Assembly: GCA_035235625.1 (NCBI GenBank)
Contig: CP141145.1
Coordinates: forward strand, 20,834,563 to 20,898,562
DNA length: 64,000 nucleotides
Reading direction: 5' to 3'
Source of the DNA: Saururus chinensis
Taxonomy: Eukaryota > Streptophyta > Magnoliopsida > Piperales > Saururaceae
Shown: positions 23,259-35,000 of the stretch, piece by piece
Position numbering within the stretch: the first letter of the stretch is position 1
Layout: each line of letters begins with the position of its first letter
Program-made: the position numbers and the translations under genes
Notes under the pieces: model-generated
The model's input: only the letters and a program-made list of their open reading frames with translations
Told to the model about the DNA's origin: nothing
Databases searched by the model: none

Positions 23259-24643
23259 TGTTAGAACATTTGTGGGCATATGTATATTGTAATTGGTCAA
23301 TTTCATTGATCAAAACTAAGTCAAAACTTCATACATGTAATTATTTTTAGTAATCTAACTAGATTAAGTTGTGATCGAGTCGGATTTGGAATTAATAGAC
23401 TTGAAAAATAGGAGCAGTGGTATTCTTATGGTTCAAGGTTGAAGACTAAGAATGTTGAAGGTAAAAGACATTAATTTTGCACACTCACATATACAAATCA
23501 CTTAGAATAACTTAGGAAGTGAAGAGATTTAGACCAAATTATGGTAAAAAGGGAAAAACTATCAAAATATTGTGGAATGAATTGATTACTGTAAATTACA
23601 CTGATTGAATTGATTAATCGAAACTTGAAACAATTCTTCGTAGAAATAGAATGAGAGTTTATCGATCAATTGCCCACTTAATGAATCAACCCTTAACCAA
23701 GTTGTGCCCCAATAAAATAGTGAACGATAAAATCATTGTCTGTTATGATTGCCTTATTTAAGTCTTTTTAAGATATTATATTCCTAATTGGAGTCAAATT
23801 CATAAACCAACTTAGAGACCAATTTAAAGGATAAGGAATCACAAAATTGGAGAGATGGAAACTTAAAAAATCATATAGAAAAGATGAGAGTTCCTTGTCC
23901 ATTGTTATCCTAGAGAGATCAGTCAAAAAGCTTCAAACTCATGTTAATGGTGGTTTCACGAAGACAAGCAACTAAAAGAGAAGAATCTCACGCAGCAAAC
24001 CTAAAAAATCATAGAGAAGATAGGTGAGTTCCTTGTCCATTTTTTCCTAGAAAAATCACCCAAAAAGCTCCAAGCTCATGTTAATTGTGATTTCATGAAA
24101 ACACGCAACTAAAAAAGTAGAATCTCACACAACAAACAAAAGAAGAGTTGAAGTGAAGTCTTCAAAGGAGTTGAAGATATTCAAAGGTAGATCAACAATT
24201 GAATGAGTCTTTAATTGAGTTGCTAAAAAAGACAAAGACGGAACACTAAAAGGGAAAGCTTTAAGGATTCTACAAAGGGAGAAACTTGAAGGGAAACAAA
24301 GAAGACTGCACAAAGAAAAGATGTTTCCGTTTGTGTCAAGTCCAAAGGTTGGTTGGTTGTACTTGAGTCTTAAAAGTTATTACTTACTAGTACATTAATT
24401 TGGGAGGTTATCGTGGTTTTTTTTACCATAGTTGGGGTTTTCTACGTAATAGTTATGTGATCTTGCACACGTAGTTTGATTGATGATAAAATGATGCAAA
24501 TAGTCATTAGGTTTTTATTATTTTCGCTATAGAAAAAATTCATGCATAGAGAGGCTAGAACTCTTAATTCTTACTTATTAAAGTATTAGTTTTAGGATAA
24601 TTTAGTGATCCACTAGATCAATTAGACGGATATTAAACTCTCA
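23259..24643 (+). repeat. 3' LTR of copy A, with an internal tandem duplication
   Basis: This LTR is 1385 bp, about 110 bp longer than the 5' LTR. A unit of roughly 140 bp, containing GAGTTCCTTGTCCATTG..., AAAAGCTTCAA and AGAATCTCAC, occurs twice in tandem (about 23860-23998 and 23999-24135). It occurs once in the 5' LTR, at about 19600-19738. It ends ACTCTCA followed by the AATTT duplication. Confidence 0.85.
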
Positions 24644-24648
24644 AATTT

Positions 24649-25040
24649 ATGTGTTAAGCCAATTGTATCACCTAATATTTGTACGTATAGCACCGAGAAT
24701 AGGTGAATTTTTTACACTAAACCACCAAACAATTATCTTGTTGTATACTATTGCACCATTAAAAAAAGTAAAGACAAAATACACAATGCAAAAGGACATG
24801 TACATCCACTTAATTCAGTTAAGTTCTATGCAAAAGGACATGCAAAATATTGTAATTTACGACAAAAAATGTCATTTAAATGGCCAACTTTCAACTATTA
24901 GACTATTGACTTTTGGCTATTCAACTATTAACTTTTTTATTTTTAACTTTTGACAGGCTTACTTACAACTTTCAACTATTATCTACCAAATTGACAATGG
25001 GAACATGAGAGCTAGATTGGTTAGAAATGTATAATTCACA
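24649..25040. other. No gene recognised
   Basis: AT-rich sequence between the LTR element and the MULE relic. It contains a partial direct repeat (ATGCAAAAGGACATG twice near 24785-24845) and a run of CAACTATTA motifs near 24890-24980. Confidence 0.5.
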
Positions 25041-25159
25041 ATTTGGCCCAACTACTGTTGGAATGGGGGTATTTTTTTCCTCTTCATAGATGGCCTTGTG
25101 GTAGAATCTCATTCTTTCTTGCGCATGTTGCTCTTTTGAACATCACTCCTCCTAAATAT

Positions 25160-26300
25160 GTTATCCTCTATTATTGGCAATGTGCAAGTTTACCTCATAT
25201 CTCTTACATTTGCTACATGGTAACATGCAAGCTTCCTCACCCTTAGATAGCATTCTTTTCTTCTTGGGTCTACCCACATGAATTCCTACATGAGGTGGCA
25301 TCAAGTCCCACAAACAAATAAATTGTGTTGTTGCAGAGTTAGTTGTAAGTTTATACCTTGAGGTACTTTGTATAGCATGTGTAATGATCAATAGATCTAC
25401 TTGCACATGAAGCAAGTGTTCACATGGTAGGCCCATACTCTAAAACATCCCATAGGTGCAAGTCTTAAGATCAAGATTTACTTAATCATCATATATTGAT
25501 GATTTGGTGTAGAGCTCATGTGCTGCAATAGAATAACAAGCAAGATCACGTACTAAATCACAAGCCTCCTAACTTTAATTTTTATCCCCATAGTGTTAAA
25601 GTCCCCATCTACTTTTCTAAGCTTGTGCGACATATAAGCCACATCTCTTGCATCTTCAACCATATGCCTTAATGATAACCACAATTAGATACACACAATG
25701 GGTGACTATCATTAAGTTAAAACTCTCACACTCATTAGATATTTTGATGGTATATCTTTTGGTGGGTAAGTATACATTAGCCTATTTCTCGGTATCTATC
25801 TTTGTTAGCCAATTATAAGCCTATGGATTTTTCCCTTGTACTATGGTCATTTGCTCTTCAAAAACCTTCATTTATGTATCCTAGTTACCTAGAAGAAATG
25901 AGGGTAAAGTCCTCGGTCTTTGAATTTTGTGTGCATGTTCTATGAATATAACATGTGCAGTAACAATGAACTACATGTGGGAAAACCAAGGTTACTAGTA
26001 TAAGGATTAATGAGTGCCAATCAGATTTGATGACAAGCCCTTCTATATGTCCCACTGTACTACTCAACTTTTTCAACACCTAAGTCCATGTTACATTGTT
26101 TTCAAAATCATAAATTGTCAATGCCAATGGAGACAAATGGTTGTCAATGGCCAAACCCACAACCAAAAACAAGGTATTTTTATATCGTCTTTTCAAATAT
26201 GTTCTGTCAATTGTGATGAAGATGCACACATACCTCTTGAAATGCTAAACACATATTCCAAAAGCAACAAAACATCTTTTGAAGGAGTCACGAGGGTTAT
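25160..26300 (-). pseudogene. MULE (Mutator-like) transposase relic: DDE core and SWIM zinc finger
   Basis: Read on the minus strand from about 26300 down, the pieces come in the right order for a MULE transposase. First is RTYLKRRYKNTLFLVVGL followed by SPLALTIYDFENN, matching the 'DGTHLKGKYKGTLL.A...D.....PLAFAIVE.EN' catalytic block. Next are WVLKKLSSTVGH and the GLVIKSDWHS segment in place of 'I.SDRHKG'. Near 25440 is GLPCEHLLHV, part of a SWIM CxH finger. The tail reads GRPKKKRMLSKGEEA then CSKCKRYEVN, like the Lys/Arg-rich end and CCHC knuckle of MuDR proteins. Several stops lie between. Such enzymes bind TIRs and cut and paste the element. The plus-strand Ulp1 relic at 17.4-18.9 kb points towards it. 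Confidence 0.7.
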
Positions 26301-28250
26301 ATTTGATCCTTGTCGTGGTGCATGGGTTTACCTTCTCAAGCTCATGTAGATACGCAGGAAGTTCCTGATATGAGTCTTCAAATGTTCCTTATAATTTCTC
26401 AATAATAATTTCTTAACCCTCCCTGCCTTACAATAGTTGAATTTACTGCAAAGTTCATATCAAAATCCTTAGTTATCACTAATACCATGTACCCAACTCA
26501 TCCATCTAATCAACAATAATAATTCTCATCAATAATACTACCTTTTTTTTGCCGGTGGTCGACATTCCATTTAACCTTTTCGCTTGTAACCTCCGAGGGC
26601 ATCCCTTACTAAAGCATGTAATTGTGGACGTGGACTTCAAGAGCATGTTTGTTTTTTAACTTCATTCTAAGTTCTATTAACCTTTGGTTGACAATCCTTA
26701 GCACCTAGTCACCGTAGACTTTATTCACATAATCATCTTCAACAAAATCCACTATATGCACATGTTTGGTGTGTGCTTCTAGGTTGTAGAAAAAAGAAAT
26801 TAACAGTTGGTGGTCTAAAATTTGAATTAGGTAGGTACAATCAAAAGGCAATAGTCGAGAAAGTTGATAGTCGTATTTTGCTAAATTGCATTATATTTAT
26901 ATATTTACCTTCTTATACATATAGGATAGGGAGTCAATGGTTCTAAAACATTGTTTCTTATCATATTCTCCTCATCACTGATTGCATCATATGTTCAACA
27001 ATTGAGACATTAAAAGACAAAAAGAAAGTTATAATCATTGCATTTGGCAACTATTATATATTTTTTTATGGTTGAAAATTTATTCTTCATTATAGTTTAC
27101 CTATTTGGACTCCTTGTAGGAGAATGTCTTGCCAAGCTCAACACTTTAGGGTTCCAAACTTGTTCATCTACACCCTCCTTTCTAACAATGTCTTTAATGT
27201 CACCTCTATTTGCATAGTCTATTGAAGAATTAGCAAATACATCATAGAAATAATCATGTGCTACCCCTTTTAGTCATATCCATCTTCAACTAAACCCTCC
27301 TCTACTTATATTGTCGTGTTATCTTTTTTGACTTTGATTGGAAAATAGTCCATAGATTCTCTAGGCATAATCAACTTCTTTTTTACTTAGTTCTCTTTCT
27401 ACATCCTCTTAGTTCTCTTTCTTCATCCTCTTTGTGTCATCAATGGGTCCGTCCATCACAATTGTTAGTCCAATCATGAAAATTTTTCACCCAAATTTTC
27501 TTTTCTACTTTCTTTATAATCAATGGAATTTGACTCATTGTTGACCCATTGTCTCACATGAAAGAAGTAAGACTTCTGTCATCAAATGATTTCCAATGTT
27601 TGAACATCTATTTGAATGACAATATGAGATATGAAACTCAATTTCAACAAATACTCCAATCTTGAGCACCAAATCATCTTGTATAAAGTATCCAACATCT
27701 CATTAAAACTAATATTGCATAGAAAAAATATTAGTCTACATTTTACACATTGATATTGTACTTCATCGCATGTGGATTTGCAACAACAATCCCAAATACA
27801 AACAAGTTATTATTTTTCTTCCACTTCCATCTACACGTCTATGTGAGACGACTGTCAAAAGTTGATAGCCTGAATCTGCTTGTCGCCAACCAATATAGAC
27901 AAATATTACACCTAATAAATGATTCCACCTTCAGTGTAATCATACGAACCCTAGTTCATATCACCACACCACTCAATAATGCATCATAAATTTCAAGAGT
28001 CACCTAAATATAGTCTTTTTAAGATACAAATCCCACTATACACCCCAATATTCCCCTATGCTACAATTTTAGAGTGAGCTACAAATGTTGTGACAAATCA
28101 TAGTGGTAGAACCCCAAAAAAAACAAATCTTCCAAAATTTCAAGATTTCATTGTTGGACAAACAATGAACCAACAATCTTTTACATTACACTAACATGAA
28201 CGTTGAAACATTATCGATTAAGGAAGAATAGGGGAAGACGTCAAAATCTT
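26300..28250 (-). other. Decayed upstream part of the MULE region
   Basis: The minus strand keeps scattered coding-like segments, such as one reading NGSTMSQIPLIIKKVEKKIW near 27530. I cannot recognise a domain, and stops are common. Position upstream of the transposase core suggests the N-terminal part and 5' flank of the MULE. I did not find terminal inverted repeats. Confidence 0.3.
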
Positions 28251-29079
28251 GTTGGCAAAGTAAAGAAAATGCTCGCCCATAAATTTATCTAGTTCTATTC
28301 AACTTTTATATAAATTGAAGGTAATTATATTATTTCATGACACATGCACACAAGTAACCATGTGCATATGACCATTATTTGTATTACACCAAAATGTGTA
28401 ACTTTTTGTGTATTACAATGTTTCTAAGGCCATTTTAATAATTCATATAGTAACATCCTCACATAAATTGCTTTGACTGCAACAATAGTTTCTTTCTTAA
28501 TTGTTCAAGAATTTTTACTTCAACGCTGGCTAACAATGAGAAAATATTCATATTGGAGCCAAAAAAAGATGTCAACAAACTGATCAGACAGATGACACAA
28601 CTATTACCCCTGTGATAGGAAACATATTACTCAGTGTTTCATGTTTGTTCCCTTAAGAAGCAACCTATTGGTGTAAATTAGCTACCAAGATCTAAAATTC
28701 GGAGAATATAGTCATGTAACAATCTTTCTAGATTGGAACTCAATGCAATATAAACTAACAAAATTATACGTCAAAAAAATCCAAGCCTGTAACTTCTTCA
28801 AATGCATGTGGACTTTATGCACTAAGCTTAGGCCTGACCATCAAGGTTCATGACATAAACAAACAAGAAACAAGCCCAGCTCAGCCTAGTCAAACCACAA
28901 GCGAGCCTCCAAAGGGCCCGGGCCAAGCCCAGCTCTTTACACCTCTGTATCACATAAACAAACAAGAAACAAGGAAATCACCACGACATCGGTAGTATTA
29001 TAAAGAGGCAAAAGTCAGGCTTTTGAAGGCACTGAATATGGGGTAGGACATAAGAAAACAGCTCAACCGTAAACTACTA
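28250..29079. other. Downstream flank of the SPD1-like gene; no other gene
   Basis: AT-rich sequence with no supportable coding region. A short GC-rich piece at about 28860-28945 (GGGCCCGGGCCAAGCCCAGC within it) resembles the GGGCC-rich end of a hAT element but has no clear partner. The last 200 bp before 29080 should include the 3' UTR of the SPD1-like gene. Confidence 0.4.
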
Positions 29080-32000
29080 CTAAAGAAGGGGTAATCTGGT
29101 GATGCAATCATGACTCTTGACGTCATCAACGTCACTCATATCTGGAAGCATGTATTCCGAATTGATACTTGAATCAGAACCTGTACCGCCTTCTTTGCCA
29201 TCCTGAAGAGGAATTATCTGAAGCCGAGTATATGGATCTTTACCGACTTTGACACACTGCAGCTGATATTTTTTAACGAGCTCCCTCTGAAGAGACATGA
29301 TATAAGCTGACCTCGGGAGTAGCTCTACATGCTCCCCTTTTGGAATCACAGTCTGTTCAATTGCTAATCTAACCTCCTGCCATGAGAACCACAACACTTT
29401 TACTTTCAAATTGAAATAGTGGATAATACAATCCAAATGTAGCAAGTATCCTAATCATAATAAGTATCCCCTTTTTTCAATAATTTGGGGTCAACATGGA
29501 ACTTATGCATTTATTTCAACCTATTTTGTACCAACTCTTTTAACATATTCATATCCTTTCTTATTACCTTCATACAAATTCTTATAGGCCTCTCACTACC
29601 GGCAAGAGGACCCCGTACCAGTCAAACATAAGAAGAAAAGAGGAAATTAATGATGACACTAACAAACTCCATCAAGGGCTCCTTTCCCCTTTAATACAAC
29701 AAACCCTCATTGAAATCCTAAATGAAAGACCCCTTTCCATACAAACACAATAGAGGTACAAGTTGAATGGTTTACATTTTTAGTTTCTCATTATTACAAA
29801 AACAAATTACAATGGCATATACATATGATAAAATTGAAGGACTAGACACTTCGGACGCAGAATTTCAAAATAGAAATTGAGGTCGGCCCAACCATAGGCA
29901 GATTTCATTTGATTTATACAGTTTCCACTATTGTTTGAGGCATGTAAACTACCTCCCACAGCAACCATGATTGAGCATTTTAGCGTGCCATGACCCTTTT
30001 CTGACAATTGCAAGCATGAATATATTAAAGAATTCTTGCTTCTCATTCCACCATAAATGAAAAACTTTTCATAATCTCATTTGCAGCTGAAGAAAGGATG
30101 TGGTATGTCCTTTCATCTATTACTGAAACATGAATTAACATCAGTGGCCATATGTTTCAATCAACTCCAGAATGTTACCATGAGTAAGTTAACAAAGATG
30201 GTAGCTAAGCAATTATCCTAAAAGTTTAAGCTGTTCAGAAAGGACCAAAGTGGACATCAACAAAATCAAGCCAAATGAATAATTTCTTGAACGCACAAGC
30301 ATGACTAAACATATGCAAACACTTGCATGGGGACATGCAAAAGTGGGGGCCATGAATTGTACCTGGGACCTCCCAGCTTTGCTCGGATAGGGAAAGAACG
30401 AAAAATAAATAGCAACCAAATCAAACCAAACTGATAAGCACTTCATCACCATGGCCACTAAAAATTACGCAAGCCTTTAGCATGACAAGTATAAATAGTA
30501 CCAGAATAAAATATATCAAAAGTATGGTACCAGAATAAAATATATCAAAAGTACCTCAGGAAAGCATGTGAATTTCAACTTTTCAGGTTCTATTTTTAAG
30601 GAGGAATGAATATTTCTTAAAAGATTTATACATGCAGGACTACTGTATACAATTCCTAACAGCAAAACCCCCCTCCAATCCCCATAAGTAGTACAATGAT
30701 GGGGCATAGAAAGGGTGGGTGAAGTTAGTAATTCTTGACCCAATGATTCTACTCTTAATGACATGAAGAGACTAGAATATTGGACTATAATGAAGTTATG
30801 TTTGCCAAAATTAGTGCATAGATAAATTAATCAAGTTTACCTCCAAGGCATCAGTTTTTTCTGATGCATTCATCTTGTCTTCAGCATCCTCTTCCCTGGA
30901 TCCATCAGAACGTTTATTCATAAATGTCCTTATAGCTTTGCGGATTTGCAACAAAGAGCTAGTCTGCATGTATATACAAGGCATTTCAGAATTTTTAAAT
31001 GACTACAGCATGGTGTCTAGACATATAGTAATAAATTACCTTTGTCACAAATATAGGTATGTCACGCGACTTGGCCACAGCTTGAATGCCTGAATTTTTC
31101 TTCAGCTTCGATTGTAAGGCAAGCAACCCATCTGCTTCACTGATATTATCAGTCAATCTTATCGAATCATTGATCCCAAGCTGCATAATCACTTGCTTCA
31201 CACTGGCCTCCAATATCTAAAATAACTGCTCACCTATAAGTTCCAAACTAAAGATTTGTTCACTTCATTAGCTGCATTGAATTTGTGAATTAGAAAATAT
31301 GTTTGTCTTTAAGTTCCAAACTAACAATTTGTTCACTTCATTAGCTGCATTAAAGTTGGAAGCTAAAGACAAACATATTTTTTCATTCACAAATTCACAG
31401 ATAAGGTTATACTACAAGACTGATCCCAACAACAATAAAGTTTCAATTGTTTTCAAGGCCAACAACTAAAAGGCAAAGACATGTTCCCTTCATGCCCAGC
31501 ACTCTTATGATCTTATCACCTATGAAAATCAGCATATGACCAATTAATCATTTACCCAGACAATTAGCCAGAGGGTGTCCCACTTGCAATCACATTTGTA
31601 CCAAAACAACAAGTAGAAGAAAACAAAATGTTTAAAGCATCCAAGACAAGTGCACAGAAAAAAGGAGAGAGAGAGAGAGTGTAGGCACTGAGATTTATAC
31701 AAGAGTATTAAATCTACAGTAAGAGACAAATACAAAAAATTCTCGAATTTTACCATCAACAGGCTCATTGATGGTAATGCCTTGAAACTGGCCCCCAATA
31801 TCCAGATTTTACAAGAACATAAGGACTGATGTGGCAGTTGAGTATGAACCAAGGCTATCAGTTTGGTTCTGTAATCTTCTTCTCTTTGTTAAGGGGCATT
31901 ATCTAGCATTAAATAATTAAAAAAATACACTGTACTCATTTTGATGGAGGGAGGAATAAATTGTACCCCATAGACATAAAGAGAAACTGGATTTTCATCT

Positions 32001-35000
32001 TGCATCGAGCTCTCAGCCATTTTTGTTGCAATCTTAGAGGCAACTTCATGATGACTTGTTCTTCCATCACTTAAGTCAAGAATATTTTGAACTAATCTAT
32101 CTCTATCTTTAGTGAAACTATCAAGTGGAGGTTCTATCTGTGAAATGGATGCTTTGTCAGTGATCCCTACATTATTCATTGTGCGAATTTCATACTTGGG
32201 GGATTGCCCTGCATGTAATCCAAGATGAAAGACAGTAACAGTCAACAAGCTATCAACAACTTAGGTGGCTCACAAAACACAAAGACGGATGACAAAAAAT
32301 TAGGAAATAGTAACAGCTACAACCACCTGAAAGCAGAGCATCAACAGTTTCGTCCAAACTTTGATGAACTCGTAATTCGCTTTTGGATATGATCTCCACA
32401 CCACAAGTAAATGTAGATGGTCCTTTTCGCTCTAATACAGTTTTTTGGCCACCTCTCCTGCTTGCTTCTTCATCCCCTAGTGTGACACTCTGTTCACGTG
32501 CACCAATATATATTAATCAGTGAAGATCCTGCAAACAATTGATAATACTATAAGCTACTAAGCAATAAGTAAGTACAAAATATACAGAATTTATTTTTAT
32601 GTAGTAAAATGATAATACAAAATAAAGTGATGGAGCTTTTATAAGATCTCTTAATTCTCTCTTTTAATTGTGAGAATTTGTGAATTTAGTTGGTTTATCA
32701 GTTTAATTTTATTTTTCAGGTTATGGGTTAGTTTAATTATCAATTTCTTAAAGTTTAATTTCATTTTAAGAGTTTGTATCAAGCTTAGTTTACCCAAATT
32801 TTTACATATTCATGAGTATTTTCTCATAATTTTCCTTGTTTAGAGGAGCAAGCCTCAACGTGGGACCCACGTCCATGTGGGTGGACGTGCAACCCATTTC
32901 AACCTCCAACCATCTATTGTTTTATTTAAGTGGGTTTAGGTATGATTAAATTCGTTTTTAAGTCAAAACTACCCATAATTAGCCACTTAGGGCATTTTTC
33001 TTACTTTCTAGCCCAACAATTCATATTCCTAGCCTAAAACCCTTACCTATATAAGAAAAAACCCTAACCATTTCCCAAATGAAGAAGGGTTGTGTTAAGA
33101 AGAGAGGCTTGCTCTACCCCGATTTCCCAAAGGAGAAACTTTAATTAAGGTGAGTTTTCTTCCCTTAATCACTCGTAATCTTTCGATTTTGGTCTTAATC
33201 ACCTCTATCTACATTTTTTCCTATCTTGATTCATGATTTTCTTCTAAAAAATTTATGTTTTTAATTTCGATTTAAAACCCTAATTGGGTGATTTTCGTTT
33301 TTAACCTAATGATGTCTTAGATCTATCATTTTCCAAGTTGATTTGAGCCTACTAGCTAATTTTAATTAAGTTTAACTAAAAACCCTAATTTTGGGGTAGG
33401 ATTTCTTAAGGTTGAAGATTGTTTAAAGGATTCAAAGGCTTGTTAGAGGTAAGGGATTTTTACCTTTAAGTGATTTTTCTTCATTGAAATGCATGATTAT
33501 AAGTTTATTTAAGTTCTTACTTCATTTTGATGTTTAATGATGACTTGTTAAAAACATATGATTTATGGTTATTTTAATATGATTAAGCATGAAAATGTTT
33601 AGATCAATCATGTTCTAGGTTTAGATTTTAATTACATAATGTTCTATGATGATTTTTGAATTTATATGAAATTTTAGAATATTTTTGGTTTAAATTTTGA
33701 GAGGTTGAAAATGAACCAGAAAAGTAGACTCAAACATACGCTCAAACGGGCTAATAGACCATTTGAATGGCCAAACTACATAATGGTGAAAATGGTCATT
33801 TTTGTGGATTTTTTGACCATTTCTTGTTCTCTTCTCACGATTTTAAATCTTCATAACTATAATGAGTTATGATTATCTATAAATGCCACTTTAATTGCAT
33901 GTGAAGCTTCTTTTAATTATGATTTAGCTCAAGAATAATATAATTATATTTATCTAGTTCTAGTATGATGTACTTATTTTAAATCCGCATTTCAATAATT
34001 TCTTCGCATATACTCCATGATTCCAATAGGTTATGACCATGATAAATTATGGATACTTGCATATGTCTTATTGATTATAAGTAATTCATGTTCCACATGT
34101 TTTAGTTTAAGTATGAACATTATCATGTATGTATATTCTTACTTATACTTATATGATTTTATTTATCATAAATAGACAATGTTACATGCATATACGGGCT
34201 CATTTGAGTATATTTATGCATCCTTACATTCGTCAAACTTTGCTCACATATGCATCATGTCACATGCATTATAAAAATACTTTATAAGCGATAATTTCTC
34301 GTGTTTAGCCGTGATTAATCGATTGGATGCAATTAAATGTCATTAGTTGCCAGATTAGCCGCTCGGAGGTTTATTGAGTCGCTATTATGTCTGAAAGGAC
34401 AAGGTTTTCGTTTTATGTCCCTTTTACGACAAGTTGCCTCCTCGGGTTGAGAAAAATAAATTTACTATATGAGTTAAAACTGATGTGTTATCTAGACTCA
34501 GAGAATTCAAGCTAGTATGTCCATGTGCACCGGCCTACCAATAGGTATTTCTCAGTTAGGAACTTACCGAAATTGCTCTAATTTTTCTTTTTAGGAATTC
34601 GGACCTTCTTTACAAAAGATTGTCCCGAGAGACCGGGGGTACTTTCCCAATTAGGAAACTTACCTAAACCGCTCTAATTTCTTTTTTAGGAATTCGAACC
34701 TTCCCACAAGGGATCGTCCTAGGCGAGCTAGTCTACTTAGGCGAGCTAGTCTACTTATGTTTCTGCCAGATTAAATAGAATTATTTTCTCAATTATGACA
34801 TTAACCTAGTGGTTGATGCATGTATATGGAATATAATGCTCATTGACACAAGTTTTATATAGACAATAATGCTTATGTTATACATGGTGCGTATGGCATG
34901 GTTATACTTGAACATGGAGGATAGAATGTGATTTGATATAATTAATTATGCAGTGTCAATATGTATATTGAAACATGATTATACAAGATATGAATATTAA

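Larger units (their letters stand above)
18990..24643 (+). mobile_element. Gag-only LTR retroelement, family C, copy A (non-autonomous)
   Basis: Two related LTRs (18990-20262 and 23259-24643) flank about 3.0 kb. A perfect 5-bp duplication AATTT lies at 18985-18989 and 24644-24648. The 3' LTR begins TGTTAGAACA and ends ACTCTCA; the 5' LTR has lost its first G and ends CTCTA. A decayed PBS follows the 5' LTR and a purine tract precedes the 3' LTR. Inside there is only a broken Ty1/copia-style gag. I see no protease, integrase or reverse transcriptase, so it resembles TR-GAG/LARD-type elements that move with borrowed enzymes. The solo LTR at 45624-49743 and the minus-strand copy at 49806-58142 are the same family. 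Confidence 0.88.

Noticed and set aside
28860..28945. GGGCCCGGGCC-rich piece as the end of a hAT element
   Set aside because: No partner terminus or 8-bp duplication was found nearby, so it is noted only as a possible fragment.
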